DNA of 59,818 nt from Acidobacteriota bacterium. Lineage in GTDB: Bacteria > Acidobacteriota > Terriglobia > Bryobacterales > Bryobacteraceae. Positions within the stretch are counted from its first letter, which is position 1. Each line of letters begins with the position of its first letter. The stretch covers positions 1 through 59,818 of the forward strand of contig VFZU01000021.1 of assembly GCA_016870995.1 (NCBI GenBank), given 5' to 3'. Both the position numbers and the translations under genes were made by a program. Positions 1-8,617 of the stretch are shown here, one piece after another. Below the pieces are notes generated by a model. It did no database searches. It was not told where the DNA came from and saw only the letters and a list, made by a program, of their open reading frames with translations.

Positions 1-53
1 GCCCTCCGGGCTCCTTCCGCAGCCCCGGAATCGTGTTTGTTTTCTCTCGACAT
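1..53 (-). CDS. Possible second gene start running off the left edge
   Basis: An ATG at 53 on the minus strand follows a strong Shine-Dalgarno sequence (AAAGGAG at 69-61) with a 7-base spacer. It opens a frame (MSRENKHDSGAAEGARR) that continues off the window. It lies in a different frame from the LamG-like gene, just where that gene stops looking like its family. It could be the first codons of a mobile-element gene or of an ordinary neighbour; 17 codons are too few to identify it. Confidence 0.3.
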   Translation of the reverse strand, partial: MSRENKHDSGAAEGARR

Positions 54-441
54 CGAACATCTCCTTTCGAACATTTTCTCTATGAAATGTCCCAGGGAGC
101 TGTCCATCAAAATCGCGGAGCGGGAGAGTGAACGCAAAGATCATTTCGAGTGAATAAGTATTCGGGTTTACGAGATTATTCGCATTCAGGCTCAACCCTG
201 CATTCTGATTCGGCTGTGCGCTCACCATTTCGTAAACGGTTCTCGATTGGCCCAAAACCATATCGGTGAGAAACGAGTTCGTCCCCACCGGATTTGCCGC
301 CACCAGCGGGGCAACGCCACCCTGATTTGCGTTTAGTGAATTCTGAAAGGTGTACGTACCAACCAATGAGGCGGTTTGTGCGGAGACTGCGGCAACGGAG
401 ACTAGCGCCAAGAAAATGGAGTTAATGCTGCGAAACTTCAT
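1..441 (-). CDS. Secreted LamG-like protein, partial at left edge
   Basis: The reading frame is open from an ATG at 441 to the window edge (147 codons, no stop). The N-terminus is a signal peptide (hydrophobic stretch ending near VSAQT, residues 17-22). It is followed by a segment (LVGTYTFQNSLNANQGG, then LVNPNTYSLEMIFAF) that resembles the opening strands of LamG/concanavalin-A-like domains in secreted acidobacterial proteins. The ATG overlaps the stop of the upstream membrane protein as ATGA, so the two are probably translationally coupled. After about codon 100 the sequence becomes arginine-rich and no longer looks like the domain, so the gene may be interrupted there. The family assignment is inferred from sequence style and is weak; the start is well supported. 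Confidence 0.5.
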   Translation of the reverse strand, partial: MKFRSINSIFLALVSVAAVSAQTASLVGTYTFQNSLNANQGGVAPLVAANPVGTNSFLTDMVLGQSRTVYEMVSAQPNQNAGLSLNANNLVNPNTYSLEMIFAFTLPLRDFDGQLPGTFHRENVRKEMFDVERKQTRFRGCGRSPEG

Positions 442-2447
442 TCCTTGATGTTATTTGAATTTGCCCAGCGATAGATGCGCATCGTACCCCGCTCGGCGAT
501 CAATTCAATCGGCCACAATGCCGCGTTCTCTTTCATGTCCTTGGCGGGGAAGTCTGGCGCATCCACCGCCATGTAGCGCACGCCTTCGGCTAGAAACAAT
601 CGCCGCGCCGCTTCCCGGTAGTCAGCCTTGCTATCCTCAACAGTCCGCGTGCAGCCGGCAATCTCCACTTCCCATTGATCTCCAGAACCAAACAGAACAT
701 AGGGTCGCGCAGGCTCAAGCACACAACGATCCCCGCGCTTGGCTGGGCCCCAGGTCCGCCAGCGCGTCGTCGAGTTACCGTCCATGGCCAGCCTCTGATC
801 CCACTGCGTGCGATTGCAGTCCATCCGCTCGGGCTTTGGTGAAATCTCGTTGATGCTCCAGGTGTCTTTCGAATCCCGTAAAATCTCTAGTCGCGGCCCA
901 GCGCAGCGATACACAAACTTCGCCTGATAGTCTCCAAAGGTTGGTGCCGTCAAGGCATGTTGCAACTTCTGCCCAATCGTGGATTGGTAAGCCACCAGAA
1001 TATTCCGGCTCGTATAACTTTCCGGAATCGGCGAAAGAGCAAACACCGACTCTCCAGCCGGCACAAACCGTTCAATCGCCCGCGCAGTCACATAGCCTCC
1101 GCTCTTGCGTGTCAGGAATCCATCCTCAGTCTCAATTCGCAACGCCGCACGCCAAGGCGCCTTCTCAAGAAACCACGTATAGGGCGAAGCATAAAGTGAG
1201 AAAACTGAAGGCCACGACAATACCGCCGCTACTACTGGAACCACAACCGACAAGCGCGGCAGGCTCTCAAACAAAGCCACTGCCAGCAACGGCAAGGCTG
1301 GGATCAGAAATCGCGTCCCAACATTCAATGGATACACCGCCAGCGCCAACAGCGCCGCAGCGATCAATGCCTTCTGCTTGCGAACTCCCAATAGCGCCAA
1401 CCCAAGCAAAAGCCCCACCGGCCCTAGCGTACCGCTCAACCGAGGCCCGCCAACAAAAACTTCACGCGCCCACTCTTGCCAGCTCCCCAAATCGTAATGC
1501 CGCAAGAATGAACGATATCCATTCTCGAACTCAGTGTTGAACCACGGATTCGGAAACAGGCCATTGAAGAACGGCGCCACCGGATTGCCACTCCACATGT
1601 AGCTCTTCACAAGCCACGGCACAACGCTCACAGCCACCCAGGCGAATCGCGGCCATTCACGCCACGCGGGCAGCAACAACAGCACCGCGATACAACCCGT
1701 GAACTTGATCGCGAAGGCGAACCCGGCCAGTATTGCCGCCGCGCTCACCCACTCCTTTTCACCCTTGCGCACGGCTTCAAACGTCGCAAAGTAAATCACC
1801 GCTAGCGCGACATCGTTATAGGCGCTGATCCCGTCAATGCCCACAACCGGCAGCAGAAACACAGTCAAGCCCGCCAACCAACCGCGCATCCCGTAGCTCA
1901 CAGCCAGCAACGCCGGCAGCGAAAGCAAAAAAGTGAAATGCACCATCGCCGCTGCCGAGTGCCGTCCCACCGAGTAAGCAAACAGAAACAGCATCTCCAG
2001 CCCTTGCGACAGGAACGCATACATGTTTGTCGCAAACCAGACAAAGCCATGTTCCCGGTAGTAGCGAGCCACCAGACCCAGGTGATAACTCATCCCATCT
2101 GGTGAATGCTCAGGCGCCATCGCGTGGCTCAGGTACAGCAGCACATACAAACTGAACAACACCCCGGACCAATGCCACTTCGGCAGAGTCAATTTGGGCC
2201 ACTGCCGCAGGGCGGAGAGATTCGCCGCCACCGCCACACCATACACAGTCCCCTTGTAAACCAGTCCTGCTGAACACAACCCCATCACAACCAGGCTCAG
2301 CGCTGCTGTCCCCAGGTAAAACCGATAAAGCAGCGAAGTCCAACCCGTCGTCTTCAATCCAATCCCGCGCTCCACCCAGTAGCCAAGCGAGATGGCCGTC
2401 GACACCGTCAACAACCAGCCAAGCAAATCGTACAGAACTGCGGTCAT
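438..2447 (-). CDS. Polytopic membrane protein, GT-C/ArnT-like glycosyltransferase candidate
   Basis: This 669-residue protein has many hydrophobic segments through residues 1-430 and a soluble C-terminal part of about 240 residues. The loop after the third or fourth segment carries acidic and histidine residues (APEHSPDGMSYHLGLVARYY). A short acidic loop between membrane segments 1 and 2 or nearby is typical of GT-C glycosyltransferases that use lipid-linked sugar donors (ArnT/PMT-like families). The start ATG at 2447 overlaps the stop of the upstream lipoprotein gene (ATGA), and its own stop overlaps the next start in the same way. The protein is therefore made together with a lipoprotein and a secreted LamG-like protein, which fits a role in envelope glycan assembly. 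The enzyme class is inferred from topology; the substrate is unknown. Confidence 0.55.
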   Translation of the reverse strand: MTAVLYDLLGWLLTVSTAISLGYWVERGIGLKTTGWTSLLYRFYLGTAALSLVVMGLCSAGLVYKGTVYGVAVAANLSALRQWPKLTLPKWHWSGVLFSLYVLLYLSHAMAPEHSPDGMSYHLGLVARYYREHGFVWFATNMYAFLSQGLEMLFLFAYSVGRHSAAAMVHFTFLLSLPALLAVSYGMRGWLAGLTVFLLPVVGIDGISAYNDVALAVIYFATFEAVRKGEKEWVSAAAILAGFAFAIKFTGCIAVLLLLPAWREWPRFAWVAVSVVPWLVKSYMWSGNPVAPFFNGLFPNPWFNTEFENGYRSFLRHYDLGSWQEWAREVFVGGPRLSGTLGPVGLLLGLALLGVRKQKALIAAALLALAVYPLNVGTRFLIPALPLLAVALFESLPRLSVVVPVVAAVLSWPSVFSLYASPYTWFLEKAPWRAALRIETEDGFLTRKSGGYVTARAIERFVPAGESVFALSPIPESYTSRNILVAYQSTIGQKLQHALTAPTFGDYQAKFVYRCAGPRLEILRDSKDTWSINEISPKPERMDCNRTQWDQRLAMDGNSTTRWRTWGPAKRGDRCVLEPARPYVLFGSGDQWEVEIAGCTRTVEDSKADYREAARRLFLAEGVRYMAVDAPDFPAKDMKENAALWPIELIAERGTMRIYRWANSNNIKE

Positions 2448-2911
2448 GGATTCGAGAACCCAGCGCGATACAAACTCACTCCAACATCGCTCCAGATCTC
2501 AACCAGTGTCGCGGTGCCATCTACGAACAAAGAACCCTCCGCAGCAGCCTCAAACGTCGCATTTCCGCTTGCTTGCACTTCCCCGATCCACTGTCCGTTG
2601 ACACGAATCTTCACTGTCTGAGGCTGCGGAGAAAAGAAATCCATCTTGAATTTTCGGCCACCCTTCCCGGCCACGGCAAACCGCAACGCTGCCTTCGGTT
2701 CGGTCTTTCGTTTCTCCCCATCAAACGCGGCCGGATTGATCCCCCAGGCGAAGTGAGCCAGTGATGTGGGATCCTTCATCTCCACTGCAGACTTCAATCC
2801 GCGCGGGTCCGGGCCCCCATCCACCCGACGCGCACGCCCAGGCGCATACTGATTCTGGAAATCGACACAACCGCTCAGCAACAGCGGCAACGCCAAAAGC
2901 ACTCTACGCAT
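2444..2911 (-). CDS. Small lipoprotein
   Basis: From the ATG at 2911 the product is 155 residues. A start at 2926 is possible, but the 2911 ATG has an AAGGA motif about 5-9 bases upstream and overlaps the endonuclease III stop by only 8 bases. The N-terminus is a lipoprotein signal (LLALPLLLSGC, lipobox LSGC) that places the lipidated Cys at residue 15. The mature part is beta-rich and resembles a small carbohydrate-binding or Ig-like fold (KIRVNGQWIGEV, TATLVEIWSDVGVSL), but no named family is recognised. It is coupled to the downstream membrane glycosyltransferase-like gene by an ATGA overlap. Confidence 0.7.
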   Translation of the reverse strand: MRRVLLALPLLLSGCVDFQNQYAPGRARRVDGGPDPRGLKSAVEMKDPTSLAHFAWGINPAAFDGEKRKTEPKAALRFAVAGKGGRKFKMDFFSPQPQTVKIRVNGQWIGEVQASGNATFEAAAEGSLFVDGTATLVEIWSDVGVSLYRAGFSNP

Positions 2912-3566
2912 TCTTGTCCTTTGCATAGCACAGCGAATTCATCGGGCAACTCACACACTTTGGGCTCCGCGCCGTACAGTGATTCCTCCCATGATGAATC
3001 AACTGATGGCTAAAGGAGATCCACCGTTCCTTGGGCAGAATCTTCACAAGATCTCGCTCGATTGGTACCGGATCAGTCTTCTTCGTCAGATCCAGCCGCT
3101 GCGAGATCCGCGAAACGTGCGTATCCACCACAACTCCGCTCGCAATCTGAAAACAAGTCCCCAACACGACATTCGCCGTCTTGCGCGCCGCACCAGGCAC
3201 GGTCAAAAGATCTTCGATATTCTGCGGCACCTCGCCAGAGAACTCTTTCAGAATGCGCTGCGCCGCGCCCACAATATTCTTCGCCTTGTTATTGTAAAAC
3301 CCGGTCGAATAAACATACTTGCCAACCTCTTTAGGCGTAGCCGCTGCAAGATCCTCCATCGTCGGATACTTCTCGAACAGCTTGGGCGTGACCTGATTCA
3401 CGCGCTCATCCGTGCACTGCGCACTGAGTATCGTAGCGACAAGCAATTCCCAGGGGCTGTTATGATTCAACGCGCAGGTCACGTTGGGGTACATCTCATC
3501 AAGCTTGTTGAGGATCTGATCGAGGCGGGCCTGCTTATCGGCTTTGGTGCGGGGCCGTGTGGACAT
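2904..3566 (-). CDS. nth: Endonuclease III (DNA glycosylase/AP lyase)
   Basis: At 220 residues this is the usual length for Nth. The helix-hairpin-helix segment (LLTVPGAARKTANVVLG) carries the catalytic lysine, and the downstream VDTHVSRISQRL carries the catalytic aspartate. The C-terminus has the 4Fe-4S cluster cysteines in C-x6-C-x2-C-x5-C spacing. Nth excises oxidised pyrimidines in base-excision repair. The canonical LPGVGRKTA is altered to VPGAARKTA, a modest change in the hairpin. It is the first gene of a minus-strand run and is divergent from the gene starting at 3611, with 44 bases between the starts. Confidence 0.95.
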   Translation of the reverse strand: MSTRPRTKADKQARLDQILNKLDEMYPNVTCALNHNSPWELLVATILSAQCTDERVNQVTPKLFEKYPTMEDLAAATPKEVGKYVYSTGFYNNKAKNIVGAAQRILKEFSGEVPQNIEDLLTVPGAARKTANVVLGTCFQIASGVVVDTHVSRISQRLDLTKKTDPVPIERDLVKILPKERWISFSHQLIHHGRNHCTARSPKCVSCPMNSLCYAKDKNA

Positions 3567-3610
3567 GAGAAACTAGCAGCATACCATCGCCATCCCATCC
3601 CTACCTTCTT

Positions 3611-4969
3611 TTGGTTCTCTCGGCGATCTGGCTGCTTGGCCTTCCCGGAGACTGGCTTCTCGATGACTTCTCTTTGCTCGACGGTAGCTTCCCTTCCCTG
3701 CTCCGCCCACTCACCTACCTTACCTTCTGGCTCAACTTTGAAACCACTGGTCCGATCCCTTGGGCATACCGGCTAACCAACATCCTTCTCCATGCGATCG
3801 CGGTGCAGTATTGCTACCGCGCTCTGAAGCGCATCGTGGGCGATCAACGCGCGCTTCTGGCCGCCGCTCTCTTCGCGGTCCATCCACTTCAATCGGACGC
3901 GGTGCTTTACGTCTTCAGCCGCCCAACTGTCCTCATGGGGCTCTTCTTGTGGGTCGCCCTGGATTGCTGGCTTGCGGGAAAACACAAATGGTCCATTCTG
4001 TCTTTTACGCTTGCCCTCGCCTCGAAGGAGGAAGCCATCGCATTCCCGCTTGTCCTGGTCCTGCTGCACCTCTCCATTTCGAGAAACTCCCGGGAATGGC
4101 GCCCCATCGGCATCATGTTCGCTCTTGCCACAGCCACAGGCGCCTTTGCAGTATTCGCCACTCGCGCCATCGGCGGCTCTGGTGCCGGCAGCCAGTCCGG
4201 CGTATCGGCGCTCGATTACCTTGCCACTCAGCCAGCCGTCATCTCCTGGTATCTCGCGCAGCTCCTCATCCCTCAATTTCCCGGCATGCGCTGGCAGGTC
4301 GATCTTTGGCCGCAATGGGGAATCCTGTTTTGGCTACTGCCGCTTGCACTCGCCATCATTGCCAGACAATACTTCACCCGAGCCCAATCCCTCTTCTGGC
4401 TGCTCGCGGGGCTGGCCGTGCTGCTCCCTTCGTCAAGCATCTTCCCCATCGCCGACCTCGCCGCCTCGCGCCGAATGTATTTGGCAATTCCGCTATTCGT
4501 CCTCGCCGTACCCATCACGACGCCCAGATGGCTGCCAGCCATCGCATTGCTGTACGCCGCAATCTCTGCGAATTGGGCCACAATCCTTTATCGCGACCCT
4601 GCCCAACTCTGGAAGACGACCATGGCCCTACAGCCCGCCAATATCGAACCGATCTTGCAGTACTGCAAGTACATCAGCCCCGCCGAAGCTCTCCGCGCAC
4701 TTGAGCAACAGGCCTTTCCTCAAAGCCCCGCCTATCATCGGGAACTTGGTCGCATTTATCTTGAGCTCGGTAAACCCGTGAATGCCCTGGGAGCCTTTGG
4801 CCGTGCCCTCGGTCTCGAACCTGGCATCGCCTCCAACGTCCACAACCGTGGGGTGGCCCTAAAAGCCCTCGGCCAGCACGAAGCCGCCGAAGCGGATTTC
4901 AAGCGTGCTCTCGAGATCGATCCCAATCACGCCCCGGCTCGCAAAGCGCTCGCTACTCCGTCGAAGTAA
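3611..4969 (+). CDS. TMTC/DUF1736-like membrane protein with C-terminal TPRs
   Basis: This 452-residue protein has about ten hydrophobic segments and then a short helical tail. The N-terminal loop (DDFSLLDGSFPSLLRPLTYL, then LTNILLHA) and the LFAVHPLQSDAVLYVFSRP motif match the TMTC-like family of membrane proteins, thought to be O-mannosyltransferase-related, in which an acidic loop precedes a conserved RPL and HP motif. Residues about 370-450 form two or three tetratricopeptide repeats (NALGAFGRALGLEPG, EADFKRALEIDPNHAPA). The only start found before the in-frame TGA at 3566 is a TTG at 3611, so the true start is less certain. Its 3' end overlaps the convergent gene by 17 bases. Enzyme activity is inferred. 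Confidence 0.6.
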   Translation: MVLSAIWLLGLPGDWLLDDFSLLDGSFPSLLRPLTYLTFWLNFETTGPIPWAYRLTNILLHAIAVQYCYRALKRIVGDQRALLAAALFAVHPLQSDAVLYVFSRPTVLMGLFLWVALDCWLAGKHKWSILSFTLALASKEEAIAFPLVLVLLHLSISRNSREWRPIGIMFALATATGAFAVFATRAIGGSGAGSQSGVSALDYLATQPAVISWYLAQLLIPQFPGMRWQVDLWPQWGILFWLLPLALAIIARQYFTRAQSLFWLLAGLAVLLPSSSIFPIADLAASRRMYLAIPLFVLAVPITTPRWLPAIALLYAAISANWATILYRDPAQLWKTTMALQPANIEPILQYCKYISPAEALRALEQQAFPQSPAYHRELGRIYLELGKPVNALGAFGRALGLEPGIASNVHNRGVALKALGQHEAAEADFKRALEIDPNHAPARKALATPSK

Positions 4970-5753
4970 ACTCGATCACCGGCGTCAGGAACTGCCAATC
5001 CGGCATATCGAAAAACTTTCTCTGTTGCGTGAAAGTTTTCACTTCAATCTCTTTAGCGCCAAACGCCGGCAAGTTCTCGATCGAAAACTTGAAAGTCACC
5101 GCAGGGTCTGCGTTCGGGTCGCCCTTAACCTGCAAGGTGATCACACCTTCGATACCGCTCAGGTCGGCCGCTCCATGATTCACGGCCAAAAACTGGACAG
5201 CCAACTTCTTGCCTTTTTGCTCGCTGATCCGGAATCCGGTCAACTCGAGATACTTCGAGTACGCACCTCCCGAAGCGGCAGGCTTGGCCACACCGGCCTT
5301 TGAAGTTGCGGCTCCACTTTCACTGCGATTCCCGCGCGCAAAATAAATCACGGCAAACACAACCGCAGCAACGGCTGCGCATGCCAATACTGCCGCGAGC
5401 CAAGGCGGAATGCTCTTCTTGTGATCATCAGCTCCCACGTAGTAAACCTGCTGCGCTGGAGGCGGAGGAGGCGGTGGGGCCATTTGCTGTTGTGGCATTT
5501 GCTGCGGCGGCATTTGTGGGGGCGCCATCTGCTGCGGTGCCATCGGCTGCGGCGCGTATTGCTGCTGCACCTGCGGTGGCAGCTGATACTGCGGCTGCGG
5601 TGGTGGCGGCGGGACGTACTGCGGCTGCGGTGGCGCAGCTACCGGAGGCGGGGCTGCCGCGGGCTTTGCCGTCGAAACCTCCGCACAAAATGGACATTCA
5701 GAATAAGAGGGGCCAACTTCTCTTCCGCACTTGGGGCAAATCCAGGTAAACAT
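4953..5753 (-). CDS. Zinc-ribbon, Pro/Gln-rich, single-pass membrane protein
   Basis: Residues 6-23 form a zinc ribbon (CPKCGREVGPSYSECPFC). It is followed by a very Pro/Gln/Met-rich linker of about 90 residues with repeated PQQMAP-like units, a single transmembrane helix (IPPWLAAVLACAAVAAVVFAVIYF, residues about 112-136) and a C-terminal domain of about 100 residues with a DUF-like beta fold (LELTGFRISEQKGKKLAV to the end). The architecture suggests a cytoplasmic zinc ribbon and linker with the folded domain outside the membrane. No specific family is recognised. The coding strand has long GC-rich repeats in the linker, which may be length-variable between strains. Confidence 0.7.
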   Translation of the reverse strand: MFTWICPKCGREVGPSYSECPFCAEVSTAKPAAAPPPVAAPPQPQYVPPPPPQPQYQLPPQVQQQYAPQPMAPQQMAPPQMPPQQMPQQQMAPPPPPPPAQQVYYVGADDHKKSIPPWLAAVLACAAVAAVVFAVIYFARGNRSESGAATSKAGVAKPAASGGAYSKYLELTGFRISEQKGKKLAVQFLAVNHGAADLSGIEGVITLQVKGDPNADPAVTFKFSIENLPAFGAKEIEVKTFTQQRKFFDMPDWQFLTPVIEFTSTE

Positions 5754-5807
5754 TGTTCGTCTAATCCAAAGTGTATCGCTGCAGCCGTTCTAAATTGAAA
5801 TAAGGCT

Positions 5808-6440
5808 ATGCGTTTTTTGAGACGTCCCCAAAGGAAAAGTCGTTCCATCGCAGTATTCTGCGGCGCATTCCATCCTCCGACCATCGCCCATGTCGAGCTG
5901 GCACGGTCTGCGAGAGCAGTCGTCGACGAAGTCCTCTGGGTCATGCCCGAGCGTTTCCCGCACAAAACTTATGATCAGGTCACGCTGCCCACACGTCTCC
6001 GCCTGATCCTGGAGGCCACTCACGACGCCGTCGCCATCTCGAGCGAAAGCCTCTTCTTCGACATCGCCGCCGAAGCCAAGCGGGACCTGGAAATCCCGAA
6101 CGTCAAACTCCTGATCGGTGAAGATGGTGCCCGCCGCATCGTTGATTGGGACTACGGCTTCACGCCCGAAAATCATCGCGCCTATCTCGAAACCAACCTC
6201 CAGCGGTTCCCCATTTTGACAGCTCGCCGCCAACAGCTCTGGCAGGTCCCACCCGAATACTCGCCCTGGTTCGAGTGGCTCGATGTCGATCAGGAGATCG
6301 CTTCCGTCTCTTCCTCTCTGGTACGCGAGCAGATCGCCGTGGCGCAGCCCTGGAGACACCTCGTGCCACAATCCATCGTGGACCGCGTTGCGGAATTCTA
6401 CGCCTCGGGCGGAATACTCAGTGGCCAGAAGGGCGCTTGA
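5808..6440 (+). CDS. NadD-like nucleotidyltransferase (nicotinate-nucleotide adenylyltransferase family)
   Basis: The 210-residue protein shows the plan of the HxGH nucleotidyltransferase superfamily. An early strand and loop (VFCGAFHPPTIAHVELA) stands where NadD has GxFDPxHxGH, a middle segment (MPERFPHKTYDQVTLPTRL) resembles the PxKxxxxxxxxxR substrate region, and a late motif (VSSSLVREQI) corresponds to ISSTxxR. The first motif is unusual: TIAH replaces HxGH and FH replaces FD. It may therefore be a divergent NadD or a related cytidylyl/adenylyltransferase with a different substrate. AAGG lies just upstream of the ATG. The 3' end overlaps the convergent AsmA-like gene by 43 bases. Confidence 0.6.
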   Translation: MRFLRRPQRKSRSIAVFCGAFHPPTIAHVELARSARAVVDEVLWVMPERFPHKTYDQVTLPTRLRLILEATHDAVAISSESLFFDIAAEAKRDLEIPNVKLLIGEDGARRIVDWDYGFTPENHRAYLETNLQRFPILTARRQQLWQVPPEYSPWFEWLDVDQEIASVSSSLVREQIAVAQPWRHLVPQSIVDRVAEFYASGGILSGQKGA

Positions 6441-8617
6441 ATCGAGGCCGGTTTGCGTCCACCCTCTCCAAACTCAATCGTCGCTTTGCCTTGTTTGAGA
6501 ATCAGCTTCACGCTCTCGCTCCCAGGCTGCGTCACAGTCGCTTCGCCATCCAGATGTTCGGCCCAGTCCGTTTCGATCGAACTTGAGCTGAACGCTCCCT
6601 CCAATTGCAGTGGCCCCTTTTCGCCGGGCCATCCTTTCAGCGTCCCCACCCACTTCATCTGTCCAGCGGGTTGCCAAAGCTCTGTAGAGAACTTCCCCTC
6701 TACCTGCATTCCACCCTGCTGATGATCTGGCGCAAACTCAGTCGCAGCAATCGTCGCATCCAGCTTTGCAGCCTTCCAGCGAAACCGCATTTGCATCGGC
6801 TGGAAATCCCCATTGGCAAATTGCAGCGTCTTGATCTTCAATTGCCCAATTGCATTTCTCGACTTCAACCAATCTGGCATCGCAGATCTGCGCAGCCTCA
6901 TCTTTTCGAGCAAGCCCGCCCGGGGCCTCTGACCGGCCGATAACAGTCGGGCGATGCTACTCGCGCTTGCTTCGGCAATCGTCAGGTTTAGCTCCGCAGG
7001 CCCATTCCCCATCGGCGAGTAGGTAACTTCTCCCTCAACCTCCGTCGAATCCCACGCCGCTCTCATCTTTCGGATCGCAATCCGATTCGGATCAAACTGA
7101 ATCGATGCCGTCGACACCTCAAGCGGCTCACCGGTCCCGTCCAGTTCGACATTCAGATTCCGCACCATCAACCTCCCGCTCCACTGCCCCGGGTCAGAAT
7201 CCTCAGTTCTCAAATACTGCAACGTCCCCTGCCAGCTTCCGCCTTGCGCTCTCGATAACAAGGGAAGGTTCGAAGCTTGCAGCAATAAACCTAGTCCGGT
7301 ATTCAAACCCTTCACACTCAACAACTGTGTCGCAACATCAAGGCGCAAAGCGCCATTGCGTGCATTCCACTCTGCGCCAACTGCGGCCGTCTGCGATTCT
7401 CCCACCCGAATTTCGGCCGGCGACAGAATCCAGCGTGAACCCTCAACCACCACGCTTGCCGATGCAATCTCAAGCCTCGGCTGCTCCGGCAATTCCAGGC
7501 GCGCGTCAGAAAACCAGATCATGCCCCTTGCAGGGACATCTTCGGCACTAGGCCATGAATATCCAATGACGCCGTTAAACTTCCCTTCGGCCGACATCAC
7601 ATTCGGCACCTTTGCCGAGGCCTCGCGCCCCAACTCCAGTAGCTTCGCCAATTCCACCTGCCGCAATTCCACCAGCAGGCCGCCTTTCGGCGATTGAAAG
7701 AATTCCCTGGCCCGCATCCGAACCCGCAGCAAGTCCCCGCCGACGGTATCAAGCGATAACCGTTGGCCAGGTATATCCAGGTTCCCCGCCAGGCTCAACT
7801 GATTGCTCTTCCCTACAAACGGCAAGAAGCTCTGCGGCTCTAATCCTTCAAACTGAAGCGATGCCTTCAGCTCTGCTTGATCCCACGGCCCCTTCACACG
7901 CGCTTTGCCGGAAAGCTTTCCCGCAAAATCTACGCCTCGAGCCCCAAAGAAAAAGTTGAATGCGTGAATCGAACTCGGCTCCAATTCGACATCGAAATCC
8001 AGCGTGGGAGCACCCGTCGCGGGCATGTGGATACTGCCACGCAGATTGAATGCACCAAACCCTTGTGGCCCGCGGTCCGTCCGAGCTGGCTCGGCCGAAA
8101 AGTAGAGTCGCGCATCGCCCTGGGCCGACACAGCGCTCAAATCCAACAGCGCGTTGGTCAAGTAAAACGGACTCTTCGAATAACCCTGCTTGAAGTTCAA
8201 CCGGCCATTGCGAACCTCCAGCTCCGGCGATCGCAACTTCTTGCTCACAAGAGACTGGATATTCCACCCGGTCGCAGTTCGCATCAGGTTCACGCTCGGC
8301 TCGGTCAGTCGGATTCGCGTGGCTTCAATCCGTCCATTCAGCAGTGCCCACAATCCAGGTGAAACCTCGAGTGTTGTCACATAGGCAAAAGGCTCGAGGG
8401 AAAAGGCCGGATCTTCCCCGATCGCCACGTCGTCCGCGAGAATAGCGGGCGTTGGCAATACGCGAAGCCGGGTCTTGCCTTCAATGCGAACACTCCGCGA
8501 AAGAGCAACCTCAAGGGAATTCTGCAGCGCTTGCCGCACAAACCCCACACTAAAGTAAGGTACCGCAAGCGCAGCGCAAACCAGCGCCAATCCACCGATC
8601 CACAGCCGTCTTTTCAT
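6398..8617 (-). CDS. AsmA-family envelope protein
   Basis: The chosen start is the ATG at 8617, which overlaps the stop of the upstream mocA-like gene as ATGA; a longer frame reaches 8671 but lies inside that gene. The 739-residue product begins with a short cytoplasmic stretch and one signal-anchor helix (LWIGGLALVCAALAVPYF). A long beta-rich periplasmic region follows, with the AsmA N-terminal pattern (VRIEGKTRLRVLPTPAILADDVAIGE). AsmA-like proteins are inner-membrane-anchored bridges of the RBG/DUF748 type thought to help phospholipid transport or outer-membrane biogenesis. It is the last gene of an operon with two molybdenum-cofactor-related genes. Confidence 0.8.
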   Translation of the reverse strand: MKRRLWIGGLALVCAALAVPYFSVGFVRQALQNSLEVALSRSVRIEGKTRLRVLPTPAILADDVAIGEDPAFSLEPFAYVTTLEVSPGLWALLNGRIEATRIRLTEPSVNLMRTATGWNIQSLVSKKLRSPELEVRNGRLNFKQGYSKSPFYLTNALLDLSAVSAQGDARLYFSAEPARTDRGPQGFGAFNLRGSIHMPATGAPTLDFDVELEPSSIHAFNFFFGARGVDFAGKLSGKARVKGPWDQAELKASLQFEGLEPQSFLPFVGKSNQLSLAGNLDIPGQRLSLDTVGGDLLRVRMRAREFFQSPKGGLLVELRQVELAKLLELGREASAKVPNVMSAEGKFNGVIGYSWPSAEDVPARGMIWFSDARLELPEQPRLEIASASVVVEGSRWILSPAEIRVGESQTAAVGAEWNARNGALRLDVATQLLSVKGLNTGLGLLLQASNLPLLSRAQGGSWQGTLQYLRTEDSDPGQWSGRLMVRNLNVELDGTGEPLEVSTASIQFDPNRIAIRKMRAAWDSTEVEGEVTYSPMGNGPAELNLTIAEASASSIARLLSAGQRPRAGLLEKMRLRRSAMPDWLKSRNAIGQLKIKTLQFANGDFQPMQMRFRWKAAKLDATIAATEFAPDHQQGGMQVEGKFSTELWQPAGQMKWVGTLKGWPGEKGPLQLEGAFSSSSIETDWAEHLDGEATVTQPGSESVKLILKQGKATIEFGEGGRKPASIQAPFWPLSIPPEA

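Noticed and set aside
5428-5697. Apparent overlapping gene within the Pro/Gln-rich linker
   Set aside because: It is a frame-shifted reading of the repetitive linker and shows only Ala/Thr-rich low complexity.
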